Source of the DNA: Desulfuromusa sp.
GTDB taxonomy: Bacteria > Desulfobacterota > Desulfuromonadia > Desulfuromonadales > Geopsychrobacteraceae
Length of the DNA stretch: 6,765 nt
Assembly (NCBI GenBank): GCA_029934755.1
Contig: JAOZLQ010000127.1
Span: forward strand, 1 to 6,765
Direction of reading: 5' to 3'
Of the stretch, positions 1 to 6,249 are shown in pieces (within the stretch, counting starts at the first letter, position 1; the number at the start of each line of letters is the position of its first letter). Below the pieces are notes generated by a model. It was not told where the DNA came from and did no database searches. It saw only the letters and a list, made by a program, of their open reading frames with translations. The position numbers and the translations under genes were made by a program.

Positions 1-21
1 ACGTAGAGGAGATAAATACCG

Positions 22-381
22 ATGGATAAAGTAAATATTGAAGATAAGTTTTCCCAGTTTGACGAGCATTGGCAACCCAAAATCGTCGGCGAACTAAATG
101 GTCAGTACGTCAAATTAGCTAAACTGAAAGGGGAATTTGTCTGGCACCAGCACGAAACGGAAGATGAGATGTTTATGGTCATCAAAGGGCAACTGCTGAT
201 CAAATTACGGGATCGCGATGTCATCCTGAATCCGGGTGAATTTTTTATCATCCCACGCGGTGTCGAGCATATTCCGATTGCAGAAGATGAAGTCGAGGTG
301 ATGCTCTTTGAACCTAAATCGGTTGTCAATACTGGAGATATCCAAGATGAACGAACTTTGGATACTTCAGAATTTCTTTAG
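22..381 (+). CDS. small single-domain cupin protein
   Basis: This 119-residue protein is a single cupin barrel with almost nothing else. Cupin motif 1 is visible as H42-x-H44-x4-E49-x6-G56, and motif 2 as G72-x5-P78-x-G80-x2-H83. The four likely metal ligands are therefore H42, H44, E49 and H83, all present, so a divalent metal site is expected in this cytosolic protein (no signal peptide or membrane segment). Small cupins of this shape occur as isomerases, dioxygenases and ligand sensors, and the sequence does not tell which. The acidic tail after residue 100 is probably flexible. The start is an ATG with GAGGAG at 6-11, ten bases upstream, slightly longer than ideal spacing. Only 21 bases lie upstream, so its promoter and any operon partner are outside the window. 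It converges on hsp20. The family call is firm; the function is unknown. Confidence 0.9.
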   Translation: MDKVNIEDKFSQFDEHWQPKIVGELNGQYVKLAKLKGEFVWHQHETEDEMFMVIKGQLLIKLRDRDVILNPGEFFIIPRGVEHIPIAEDEVEVMLFEPKSVVNTGDIQDERTLDTSEFL

Positions 382-418
382 ATTTCCATAGACACCAGCA
401 TCAACTTTAACAAAGAAA

Positions 419-440
419 AGGCAGGATCAGAGTCCTGCCT
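419..440. terminator. convergent terminator between cupin gene and hsp20
   Basis: A perfect 8-bp stem (AGGCAGGA / TCCTGCCT) closes a 6-base loop in the 100-bp gap between two convergent genes. Read on the minus strand it is followed by TTTTCTTTG, a good U-rich tail for terminating hsp20. Read on the plus strand it is followed by CATTTTCTC, a weaker tail that could still serve the cupin gene. It probably acts in both directions. Confidence 0.8.
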
Positions 441-481
441 CATTTTCTCAATACATTTCATACGTTTATTTTAACCAGCTC

Positions 482-925
482 TTATTTAACCTTAATTTCG
501 ATTGACTTCGGTTTTTTGATCTCAGTTTTAGGGATCGTTAAAGTCAACAAACCATCTTTAAATCCTGCTTCTATTTTTTCTTCGTCAACATTTTCCGGAA
601 GTGTAAAACTACGACTAAAACTGCCATAATAGCGTTCAATACGATGAAACTTTTTCCCTTTTTCTTCTTTTTCCAGTTTGTTTTCACCGCTGATGTTCAG
701 TACATGATCTTCCAAACTAATCTTAACATCTTCACGTTTAATTCCAGGGACTTCAACATTAACACTGAAACTGTCATCGGTCTCACTGATGTCGGCTCGT
801 GGTGCCCAATCTGCACCTTTGATGTTCAAATCACGACCACCGCGAAATGGCCAGTCCAGCGATTTTGCGTAGGGATCTAACATCCCTTCCATTTCCCTAA
901 AGGGGTCCCATTTTGCCAATTTCAT
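482..925 (-). CDS. hsp20: small heat-shock protein, Hsp20/alpha-crystallin family
   Basis: ATP-independent holdase chaperone, expected in the cytosol as large oligomers that bind unfolding proteins and pass them to Hsp70/ClpB-type machines. The 147 residues fit the bacterial Hsp20 family. A short N-terminal arm (1-40, with the WDPF start typical of this class) precedes an alpha-crystallin domain at about 41-133. The domain contains the V-x-V-P-G element near 57-61, a charged loop of Glu/Lys residues at 81-93 and the G-L-L-T-L signature at 125-129. The C-terminal I-x-I oligomerisation motif is I142-x-I144, close to the end. The start is supported by AGAGGAGG at 932-939, six bases from the ATG, an unusually strong ribosome site. 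A sigma-32-like promoter lies just upstream at 957-984. The gene stands alone, convergent with the cupin gene and divergent from the flavin oxidoreductase gene. No defects seen. Confidence 0.95.
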   Translation of the reverse strand: MKLAKWDPFREMEGMLDPYAKSLDWPFRGGRDLNIKGADWAPRADISETDDSFSVNVEVPGIKREDVKISLEDHVLNISGENKLEKEEKGKKFHRIERYYGSFSRSFTLPENVDEEKIEAGFKDGLLTLTIPKTEIKKPKSIEIKVK

Positions 926-953
926 AGCCAGCCTCCTCTACAAATGCGGGATG

Positions 954-984
954 ATTATATCCGGACAAACCGCCCGCGTTCAGC
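954..984 (-). promoter_or_regulatory. candidate heat-shock (sigma-32-like) promoter of hsp20
   Basis: On the minus strand, GCTGAA (979-984) and CCGGATAT (957-964) are 14 bases apart. This compares with the RpoH pattern CTTGAA-N13-15-CCCCATNT: four of six bases match in the -35 and five of seven defined bases in the -10. A perfect TATAAT (954-959) overlaps the -10 but has no convincing TTGACA at 16-18 bases. Transcription would start near 947, giving a leader of about 20 bases that is almost all ribosome site. The element is inferred from pattern and location before a heat-shock gene. Confidence 0.5.
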
Positions 985-1211
985 TTGCCAAGATACCAAA
1001 ATCAAATAATAGATATATTTACAAACCACCCTGTCATCCTTACTTTCAGGATATCGCCTTTTTCCGTTTTTTCAAGCATTTGCACAAAACTAATCAGCGG
1101 TGTCTCCAGTGGAATAAAAAACAATAAATTATCCACCGCCTTCTGTTGTGATAAGATATCTAAAATTCAATCCTTGCAGGAGACAGTGTTTTTTTCTACA
1201 GGAGATCGCCG

Positions 1212-2270
1212 ATGAGCCGTCTATTTTCACCCTTAAAGCTTCGTGAATTGACTATCCCCAATCGTATTTTTGTTTCACCAATGTGTCAGTATTCCAGCCC
1301 GGATGGCAAACCCAATGATTGGCACTTTGTTCATCTAGGGAGTCGCGCTGTTGGTGGTGCCGGTTTAGTGATAACCGAAGCAATTGCGATTACCCCTGAA
1401 GGAAGAATCAGCCCAGATGATCTTGGTATCTGGAGTGATGATCATGCCGAAGCATTGACCACCAGTGTCAATTTCATTAAAAAACAGGGGTCTGTTGCAG
1501 GTATTCAGTTAGCTCATGCCGGACGTAAAGCGTCAGTAGCAGCTCCCTGGCTGGGAGGGGGACCGCTGAATTTAGACGATCGCGGCTGGCAACCACTAGC
1601 ACCAAGCGCAATTCCCTTTACACCAGATCATCAAACACCCAGAGAAGCCAGTGTTGATGATATGAATAGTATCACCCAGCAGTTCGCCGAAGCGACCCGT
1701 CGCTCCTTGAAAGCGGGTTTCCAGGTTGTAGAGTTGCATGCTGCTCACGGTTATTTGCTCCATCAATTTCTTTCACCATTGAGTAATATCCGCAACGATG
1801 ACTTTGGAGGCTCTTTAGAAAACCGAATGCGCTTTCCATTGCGTATTGCAAAAACCGTCCGCGAAAACTGGCCAAAAAACCTCCCAATGTTTGTCCGCAT
1901 TTCTGCAACCGATTGGGTTAAAGGGGGCTGGGATTTAGATCAGTCTTTAGAATTCTGTCGCAACCTTAAAGAGCTTGGAGTCGATCTGATCGATTGTTCA
2001 ACGGGTGGGCTGGTATCTGATGCAGTCATCCCTGTCGGGCCAGGTTTTCAGACCTCTATGGCCACTAAGATCAAAGACAAAGTCAAGATTGCTACCGGCA
2101 CGGTCGGGCTAATCACCGAACCGGTGCAAGCTGAACAGATCATTGCGACAGGACTAGCGGATACAGTGTTGTTAGGACGGGAACTGTTACGCAACCCCTA
2201 CTGGCCGTTACATGCTGCGCGTGAGCTAGGAGATAAATTCCAGTGGCCGGTACAATATGAGCGAGCCTAG
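1212..2270 (+). CDS. Old Yellow Enzyme family NAD(P)H:flavin oxidoreductase (XenA/YqjM class)
   Basis: FMN-dependent ene-reductase, expected to reduce activated C=C bonds (enones, quinones, some nitro compounds) with NAD(P)H in the cytosol. The physiological substrate is not evident. The 352-residue TIM barrel has the usual length. Landmarks of the YqjM/XenA subclass are the flavin-tuning cysteine in SPMCQYS (C25) with Y27, Q99 before the AHAGRKAS stretch, the substrate-anion pair H176 and H179 in ELHAAHGY with Y181, the conserved SNIRNDDFGGS-type loop at 191-201, R229 at the flavin, and the phosphate-binding GTVG (296-299) and LGRELLRNP (321-329) segments. No catalytic residue is missing. 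The start is chosen from ACAGGAG at 1198-1204, seven bases before the ATG. It is monocistronic and divergent from hsp20, so a stress or electrophile response is possible but unproven. No clear sigma-70 promoter is visible. Confidence 0.95.
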   Translation: MSRLFSPLKLRELTIPNRIFVSPMCQYSSPDGKPNDWHFVHLGSRAVGGAGLVITEAIAITPEGRISPDDLGIWSDDHAEALTTSVNFIKKQGSVAGIQLAHAGRKASVAAPWLGGGPLNLDDRGWQPLAPSAIPFTPDHQTPREASVDDMNSITQQFAEATRRSLKAGFQVVELHAAHGYLLHQFLSPLSNIRNDDFGGSLENRMRFPLRIAKTVRENWPKNLPMFVRISATDWVKGGWDLDQSLEFCRNLKELGVDLIDCSTGGLVSDAVIPVGPGFQTSMATKIKDKVKIATGTVGLITEPVQAEQIIATGLADTVLLGRELLRNPYWPLHAARELGDKFQWPVQYERA

Positions 2271-2333
2271 CACCCTAAACTTTTGGATCTTAAAGCATTC
2301 TGTGGAGGATAAGAGCACAAGATTGCAATGCAG

Positions 2334-2357
2334 GAGTCTACTTTGCAGTAGATTTTT
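2334..2357 (+). terminator. weak intrinsic terminator after the flavin oxidoreductase gene
   Basis: TCTAC (2337-2341) pairs with GTAGA (2348-2352) around a 6-base loop and runs straight into TTTTT. The stem can lengthen by G-U and A-U pairs (2334-2336 with 2353-2355) at the cost of the tail. It lies 67 bases past the stop codon. The short AT-rich stem makes this a modest candidate. No equivalent terminator for the oncoming minus-strand genes is seen in this gap. Confidence 0.45.
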
Positions 2358-2394
2358 GTAAGGATTAATAGTCTTATATCTATGCAGACCATTT

Positions 2395-2673
2395 TTATCC
2401 GCTGGCACGTGATCCAAGGGAAACAAGTAACCAACACAAACAGATCAACATAACAATCAGACTCAGCCAATAACCATACCAGGAAAACCCTATATGCCCT
2501 GTTTTAGCTCGAGTCAACTTCCGATATTCTTTCATCTGTTTATGAACCTGCCAACGTATCTCAAAGAAACTGCTTTTAATCTCTTCAGCGGAGACACAAC
2601 GCAGAATTTGAATTGAATAATAGAAATTAATCAAACTGAAACATAACAAAAGAATAAGTAAAATCAAGAGCAA
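2395..2673 (-). CDS. small two-helix membrane protein, unknown function
   Basis: I do not recognise this 92-residue protein. It begins with a very hydrophobic Leu/Ile stretch (about 1-24), continues with a charged, Lys/Arg-rich middle (about 28-60) and has a second membrane segment at about 67-86 with a short polar tail. It is therefore probably a two-helix inner-membrane protein with the basic middle on the cytoplasmic side. The start codon is TTG: AGAGGA at 2680-2685 lies six bases upstream, whereas no in-frame ATG exists near the N terminus. It is the third gene of a minus-strand unit, 32 bases after the coiled-coil lipoprotein gene, which in turn follows the GGDEF sensor gene. Context suggests a partner in that envelope signalling unit. 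The real-gene call rests on the ribosome site, the membrane pattern and the location. Confidence 0.65.
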   Translation of the reverse strand: MLLILLILLLCFSLINFYYSIQILRCVSAEEIKSSFFEIRWQVHKQMKEYRKLTRAKTGHIGFSWYGYWLSLIVMLICLCWLLVSLGSRASG

Positions 2674-2679
2674 AAGAAA

Positions 2680-2685
2680 TCCTCT
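2680..2685 (-). promoter_or_regulatory. ribosome binding site deciding a TTG start
   Basis: AGAGGA on the minus strand, separated by TTTCTT from the TTG at 2671-2673. It selects this TTG over the in-frame TTG two codons downstream, and lies in the short gap after the lipoprotein stop codon. Confidence 0.6.
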
Positions 2686-2705
2686 GGTAAATACAATCGC
2701 AATTA

Positions 2706-3128
2706 TTACTTGGTATGTTTTTCTGACTGAATCAGAGAACTTTTAAGTTGTTCTATCATTTGTGTTAATTCCAGATTCAGTTTTTGCAACTGATTTATCT
2801 TTTCAGACATTTGCTGATTCTTCTTTTTCAGCTGTTTAAATTCAAGCATCTGTCTCTGTTCAGATTTACGCAATTTTTCTATCTGCACTTTGCGCTGAGA
2901 CAGTTCCTGAACATAAAGGATAATTGTCTCTGCTCGAACAGCCCAAACACTATCTGGATAATCGACCTTAAGTTTTTGCAAACTGTCGATACGATGACTT
3001 GACTGAAACTCTTCAAAAGCCAGACAAAAGTTTTGTTGGTCTTGCAATATTGCTTGTCTTGGTTGTGGGTTAAAAGCTGCACAACCAGTAAGAAACAAAG
3101 ATAACAGCAAAATAGAAAATAACTTCAT
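2706..3128 (-). CDS. coiled-coil lipoprotein, distantly QseG-like
   Basis: This is a 140-residue lipoprotein precursor. A short signal peptide (K2, hydrophobic 3-13) ends in the lipobox L-T-G-C with C16 as the lipidated residue. The following A-A does not resemble an Asp-type inner-membrane retention signal, so outer-membrane sorting is expected. After a small globular stretch (about 30-75, containing a second Cys and a D-S-V-W segment), residues about 76-135 form a long Gln/Lys/Leu-rich coiled coil. This order (lipobox, short domain, C-terminal coiled coil) recalls QseG (YfhG), the lipoprotein that works with sensor kinase QseE/GlrK, but sequence identity is low and the protein is shorter. 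The ATG follows the GGDEF gene's stop by only 2 bases (TAACTATG) with a poor ribosome site, so translation is probably coupled. It plausibly contacts the periplasmic part of that sensor. Confidence 0.85.
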   Translation of the reverse strand: MKLFSILLLSLFLTGCAAFNPQPRQAILQDQQNFCLAFEEFQSSHRIDSLQKLKVDYPDSVWAVRAETIILYVQELSQRKVQIEKLRKSEQRQMLEFKQLKKKNQQMSEKINQLQKLNLELTQMIEQLKSSLIQSEKHTK

Positions 3129-3130
3129 AG

Positions 3131-4453
3131 TTATTTACGTCTTTCCAGCATATAGTTACTTCCTTCCTGAATTTTCAAATACTCCTTGACTCGCGCACAG
3201 TCCTGACTAATTGCAAGACGGGAGGGATAATCATAACGGTCGGATGATATGACAGCAATCGATATCGTCATCAACGGGAAAATACGCTTTACTCCATAAC
3301 GATCCTCACCTGAAAAAGAACCTGCAATTCGATCCTCATCGCTATAAAAAGAAGGGACAATTTCAGTAAAGCCATCGATAATTTTCTGTGCCAGTACTTC
3401 CCCATAATCAATACCACAAAGCACCACATAATCATCACCACCAATATGACCGACCAGATCCTGCGCACAACCAAATTCGCCAACGACTTGCTTCAATAGC
3501 TCACCCACCATAGCCAAAACATCACTGCCAGCCTTATAACCATAGCGATCACTATAAACTTTAAAATTATCCAAATCGATATAGAGATGAGAGAACGGTT
3601 CACGATTACTGATTCGCATTTCGATTTCACGATCAATCGCAAGATTTCCTGGTAATAGCGTCAACGGGTTGGCATCCAGATGCAACTGTTCCAGTTCAGA
3701 CAATTTCTGACCCATTTGTGCAAAATCATTGGCCAACTGAGAAAATTCATCGTCTCCCGATAGATCGGGATGATGATCAAATCTTCCTGCTGAAATTCTT
3801 TGCGTTGCCTTTTTTAACTCTTTGACCGAACGGTGAATACTCAAAATCACGGTCAAGGAAACTGGCGCAGAAAGCAATATGCCAATTAAAGTCAGCAATA
3901 CTGTCATCTGAAAAGCTTCCCCAGTATGTTGAGACAGTCGGGCAAGTCCGGTATTTATATTCTGCTGTTGTCGCTCTCTGAAATCAGCGAGATAACTCAA
4001 CAATTGAATCCGTAATGGCACTGTTATCTCGGTGGAAATTTGCTGTGCCTGCGTCCAATCTTCCCAAAACAGTGCTTCCGATAGCTGGCTGTCTGCCTTT
4101 CGATAGCTTTCAATAAATTTGATTAAAGGTTTTGTCTGCTCCGAGAGGGGTGGATGATTCAAGGCGAGCGCGTAGCGCGTAAATTCATTATTACGGTTAA
4201 GCCGCAATTCACTAAGCGCCGGATCACGTAAAATCAGTAGTTGTTTTTCGATATTTTCTTGGGCTAAAAGATTCTGCTGAAGATCGCGAACCAACTCAAA
4301 TGTACGAAATTCGACATTGACCAGATGTTCAGTATCAAGAGTCTGCTGGTGCAGACGTGAAAGGGCAAAACCAACAGCCAGCAGACTAAAAATAACAACC
4401 ACCAAATAGCCGATGACTACTTTTTTTGTTACGGTCGAAAATAAACTACGCAT
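3131..4453 (-). CDS. membrane sensor with HAMP and divergent GGDEF domain
   Basis: This 440-residue signalling protein has a transmembrane helix (about 11-32), a periplasmic helical sensor of about 150 residues, a second membrane helix (about 182-205), a HAMP linker (about 206-255) and a GGDEF domain (about 259-430). The first metal Asp is kept (D293 of DLDNFK). The signature is G338-G-D-D-Y342 instead of GG(D/E)EF, the two guanine-contact positions (PleD N335 and D344) are S301 and S310, and the RxxD inhibition site is lost (C329 replaces Arg). The canonical product would be c-di-GMP, but activity, product specificity or a purely receptor role are all open. The sensor half, with an LRDPALSEL stretch near 75-83, recalls QseE/GlrK kinases. 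The ATG has GGGTGG at 4463-4468, nine bases upstream. It heads a unit with a lipoprotein gene (2-bp gap) and a small membrane protein gene, starting about 100 bp beyond the livF terminator. Confidence 0.92.
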   Translation of the reverse strand: MRSLFSTVTKKVVIGYLVVVIFSLLAVGFALSRLHQQTLDTEHLVNVEFRTFELVRDLQQNLLAQENIEKQLLILRDPALSELRLNRNNEFTRYALALNHPPLSEQTKPLIKFIESYRKADSQLSEALFWEDWTQAQQISTEITVPLRIQLLSYLADFRERQQQNINTGLARLSQHTGEAFQMTVLLTLIGILLSAPVSLTVILSIHRSVKELKKATQRISAGRFDHHPDLSGDDEFSQLANDFAQMGQKLSELEQLHLDANPLTLLPGNLAIDREIEMRISNREPFSHLYIDLDNFKVYSDRYGYKAGSDVLAMVGELLKQVVGEFGCAQDLVGHIGGDDYVVLCGIDYGEVLAQKIIDGFTEIVPSFYSDEDRIAGSFSGEDRYGVKRIFPLMTISIAVISSDRYDYPSRLAISQDCARVKEYLKIQEGSNYMLERRK

Positions 4454-4554
4454 AGAAGCTATCCACCCCTGTTGTTGGAAAGGTTAAGATAATACTACAA
4501 AAACAAATATCTATGGGAAATTTAATCTTGAACCTGATCAAACATACAAACAAA

Positions 4555-4576
4555 AAAGCGCCCGAAAAGGCGCTTT
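4555..4576 (-). terminator. Rho-independent terminator of the liv operon
   Basis: An 8-bp perfect stem AAAGCGCC / GGCGCTTT around a 6-base loop. On the minus strand it is followed by TTTG, giving a six-T run with the stem end, 22 bases past the livF stop. It separates the liv operon from the GGDEF unit downstream on the same strand, which therefore should have its own promoter in 4454-4554. No good -10/-35 pair stands out there. Confidence 0.88.
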
Positions 4577-4597
4577 AAGATAGAAAAAATGGAGCAA

Positions 4598-5305
4598 TTA
4601 TATTCCCAGATAAGCTTTTCTTACATCATCATTCGCCAACAGATTTGCAGCAGAATCAACCAAGGTAATACGACCATTTTCCATAACATAACCACGATCA
4701 GCCAGCTTCAACGCCTGATTAGCATTTTGTTCAACCAAAAATATCGTGGTATTACTCTCTTTGTTAATTTGGCGAATAATTTCAAAAATTTGTTTGATAA
4801 TCAGTGGTGCTAACCCCAGAGATGGCTCATCTAGCAGCAAAACACGTGGTCTGGCCATCAATGCCCGAGAAATGGCCAGCATCTGCTGTTCGCCACCGGA
4901 CAATGTTCCCCCAAGCTGAGTGCGACGTTTTTCAAGAATCGGGAACAAAGTCATAACATAATTCAAATCCTGCTGAATTAATTTCTTATTTTTACGCAGG
5001 AAGGCACCCATCTCCAGGTTCTCCAAAACGGTTAGATCAGGAAAAATTCGACGCCCTTCAGGAACCTGAACAATGCCCTTCTGCACAATTTTATCTGCAC
5101 CAACCCCCTTAAGTGAATCACCATCTAAGAGAATATCACCTGACCGCGGTGGAGTAATTCCACAAATCGACATCAAAGTTGTCGTTTTACCAGCACCATT
5201 TGCCCCGATCAGAGCAACGATTTCACCCTCTTTGATCTCAATAGACACATCTTTTAGTGCTTGGATATTACCATAATAAGTCTGTATATTCTGAATCTTA
5301 AGCAT
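4598..5305 (-). CDS. livF: branched-chain amino-acid ABC transporter ATP-binding protein LivF
   Basis: One of two nucleotide-binding subunits that power a Leu/Ile/Val-type importer. It pairs with LivG under the LivH-LivM permease on the cytoplasmic face. At 235 residues it is full length. Visible motifs are Walker A GANGAGKT (34-41, K40), a Q-loop at Q80 followed by VPEGRRIFP, the ABC signature LSGGEQ (135-140) and Walker B VLLLDEP (155-161, catalytic E160). The H-loop position reads VEQN, with Gln193 in place of the usual His, as is common in LivF. The C-terminal AYLGI is also typical. Substrate cannot be read from the ATPase; related systems carry amides or urea. The ATG has only a weak GAGAG site four bases upstream. 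The gene lies 143 bp after livG, an unusually wide gap for this pair, and ends at a strong terminator. Confidence 0.96.
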   Translation of the reverse strand: MLKIQNIQTYYGNIQALKDVSIEIKEGEIVALIGANGAGKTTTLMSICGITPPRSGDILLDGDSLKGVGADKIVQKGIVQVPEGRRIFPDLTVLENLEMGAFLRKNKKLIQQDLNYVMTLFPILEKRRTQLGGTLSGGEQQMLAISRALMARPRVLLLDEPSLGLAPLIIKQIFEIIRQINKESNTTIFLVEQNANQALKLADRGYVMENGRITLVDSAANLLANDDVRKAYLGI

Positions 5306-5415
5306 AATACTCTCGTTAATAAATGGGGTGACTAAGCAAAAATCATGTTCAACAAGTGGTCGAGTTTTTCAGGGAGAAGACATACATAAGTATGACAATA
5401 TCCTGCAAATCTACG

Positions 5416-5439
5416 ACACCGCCGTGGAGTGTTTTTTTT
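5416..5439 (+). terminator. plus-strand hairpin with T8 tract in the livG-livF gap
   Basis: On the plus strand ACACC (5416-5420) pairs with GG-A-GTGT (5426/5427-5432) with one bulged A, and the stem runs into eight T residues (5432-5439). This has intrinsic-terminator form but points against livG and livF, and no plus-strand gene precedes it. On the minus strand the same hairpin has no U tail. It could end an antisense or small transcript, or be a chance structure. Confidence 0.35.
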
Positions 5440-5448
5440 GCAACGCCA

Positions 5449-6249
5449 TCAATCATCAGTTTCTTCACCTAGGTAGGCTTCGATAACCTTCGGGTTATCT
5501 TTGATCTCCTGAGGACTCCCTTCAGCAATTTTCTTACCGTATTCCATTACGTAAATAGGATCAGAGATATTCATAACCAGCTTCATGTCATGCTCAATCA
5601 ACAAAATAGCCATTTTGCCTTCTGCACTGATCTTACAGATCAACTCTTCAAGATCAGTGGTTTCCTGGGGATTCATCCCTGCAGCTGGCTCATCCAACAA
5701 CAACAAAAATGGATCCGTTGCCATCGCACGTGCAATTTCAAGGCGTCGTTGAGCGCCGTAGGGAAGATTTTTGGAAAACTCGTTGGCAAAATCAGCTAGA
5801 CCGACTTTTTCTAAAAGCTGATAACTTGATTCGACAATTTGCTGCTCTTCCTCACGCACCCCCCGACCCTTAACAATTGCTTTAAAAATACCCGAATGAG
5901 TTCGACAGTGCCGCCCAATCATGACATTTTCAAGAACTGTCATATCGGGAAACAGGCGAATATTCTGAAAGGTACGAGCTAAACCCATTTCAGTGACTTT
6001 ATTTGGTTTCAGGCCATTCAACCGACGCGTCTTTAATCCTTTAGGATGGAGCAGGATATCACCCTTGGTTGGATTATAAATTCCCGTGATACAATTGAAG
6101 AATGTGGTTTTACCAGCACCGTTCGGACCGATCAATGCGGCGATATCTCCTTCATGTACCTCCAGACTCACACTATCGACAGCCCGTAGGCCACCAAAGT
6201 CCATTGTCAGCCCTTTAACTTCAAGTATCTTATGTTTATTCTCAGTCAT
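5449..6249 (-). CDS. livG: branched-chain amino-acid ABC transporter ATP-binding protein LivG
   Basis: Second ATPase subunit of the Liv-type importer, partner of LivF. The 266 residues are standard length. Walker A is GPNGAGKT (41-48, K47). The Q-loop is Q95 in ARTFQNIRLF, a LivG hallmark. The helical insert at about 111-145 is the extra segment found in LivG but not LivF. The signature is the variant LPYGAQRRLEIARAM (162-176) in place of LSGGQ, usual for this family. Walker B is LLLLDEP (182-188, E187) and the H-loop is H220 in IEHDM. The ATG lies inside the end of livM (8-base overlap, AATGACTGA), with AAGGAT about ten bases upstream, so translation is coupled to livM. Its stop is followed by the 143-bp gap before livF. 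Confidence 0.96.
   Translation of the reverse strand: MTENKHKILEVKGLTMDFGGLRAVDSVSLEVHEGDIAALIGPNGAGKTTFFNCITGIYNPTKGDILLHPKGLKTRRLNGLKPNKVTEMGLARTFQNIRLFPDMTVLENVMIGRHCRTHSGIFKAIVKGRGVREEEQQIVESSYQLLEKVGLADFANEFSKNLPYGAQRRLEIARAMATDPFLLLLDEPAAGMNPQETTDLEELICKISAEGKMAILLIEHDMKLVMNISDPIYVMEYGKKIAEGSPQEIKDNPKVIEAYLGEETDD

Noticed and set aside
644..880. 78-residue frame antisense to hsp20
   Set aside because: It lies wholly within the confident hsp20 gene, its Phe run is the complement of Lys/Glu codons, and it has no support of its own.
1129..1137. TTATCCACC, one base off the DnaA box TTATCCACA, overlapping a weak TTATCC-N17-TAAGAT promoter-like pair before the flavin oxidoreductase gene
   Set aside because: A single near-match with no cluster, no AT-rich unwinding region and no replication genes nearby is expected by chance. 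The promoter pair matches only 3/6 and 4/6 of consensus.
985..1215. 76-residue plus-strand frame before the flavin oxidoreductase gene, ending in an ATGA overlap with its start
   Set aside because: No ribosome site at its ATG, Phe/Ser/Ile-rich sequence without any domain pattern, and it crosses the hsp20 promoter region. A GTG at 1186 inside it has a ribosome-like AGGAG only three bases away, too close.
2226..2470. Two minus-strand frames of 66 and 67 residues overlapping the small membrane protein and the oxidoreductase end
   Set aside because: Both lack a convincing ribosome site and share the DNA of the better-supported TTG-started membrane protein frame.
5321..5353. Perfect sigma-32 -10-like CCCCATTT with GTTGAA upstream, before livF on the minus strand
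   Set aside because: Spacing is 19 bases, too long for RpoH, and the start site would fall within about ten bases of the livF ATG, leaving no room for a ribosome site.
5381..5394. CATAC-ATAA-GTATG hairpin in the livG-livF gap
   Set aside because: Only five mostly A-T pairs, no U tail and no known operator match; not distinguishable from chance in AT-rich spacer.
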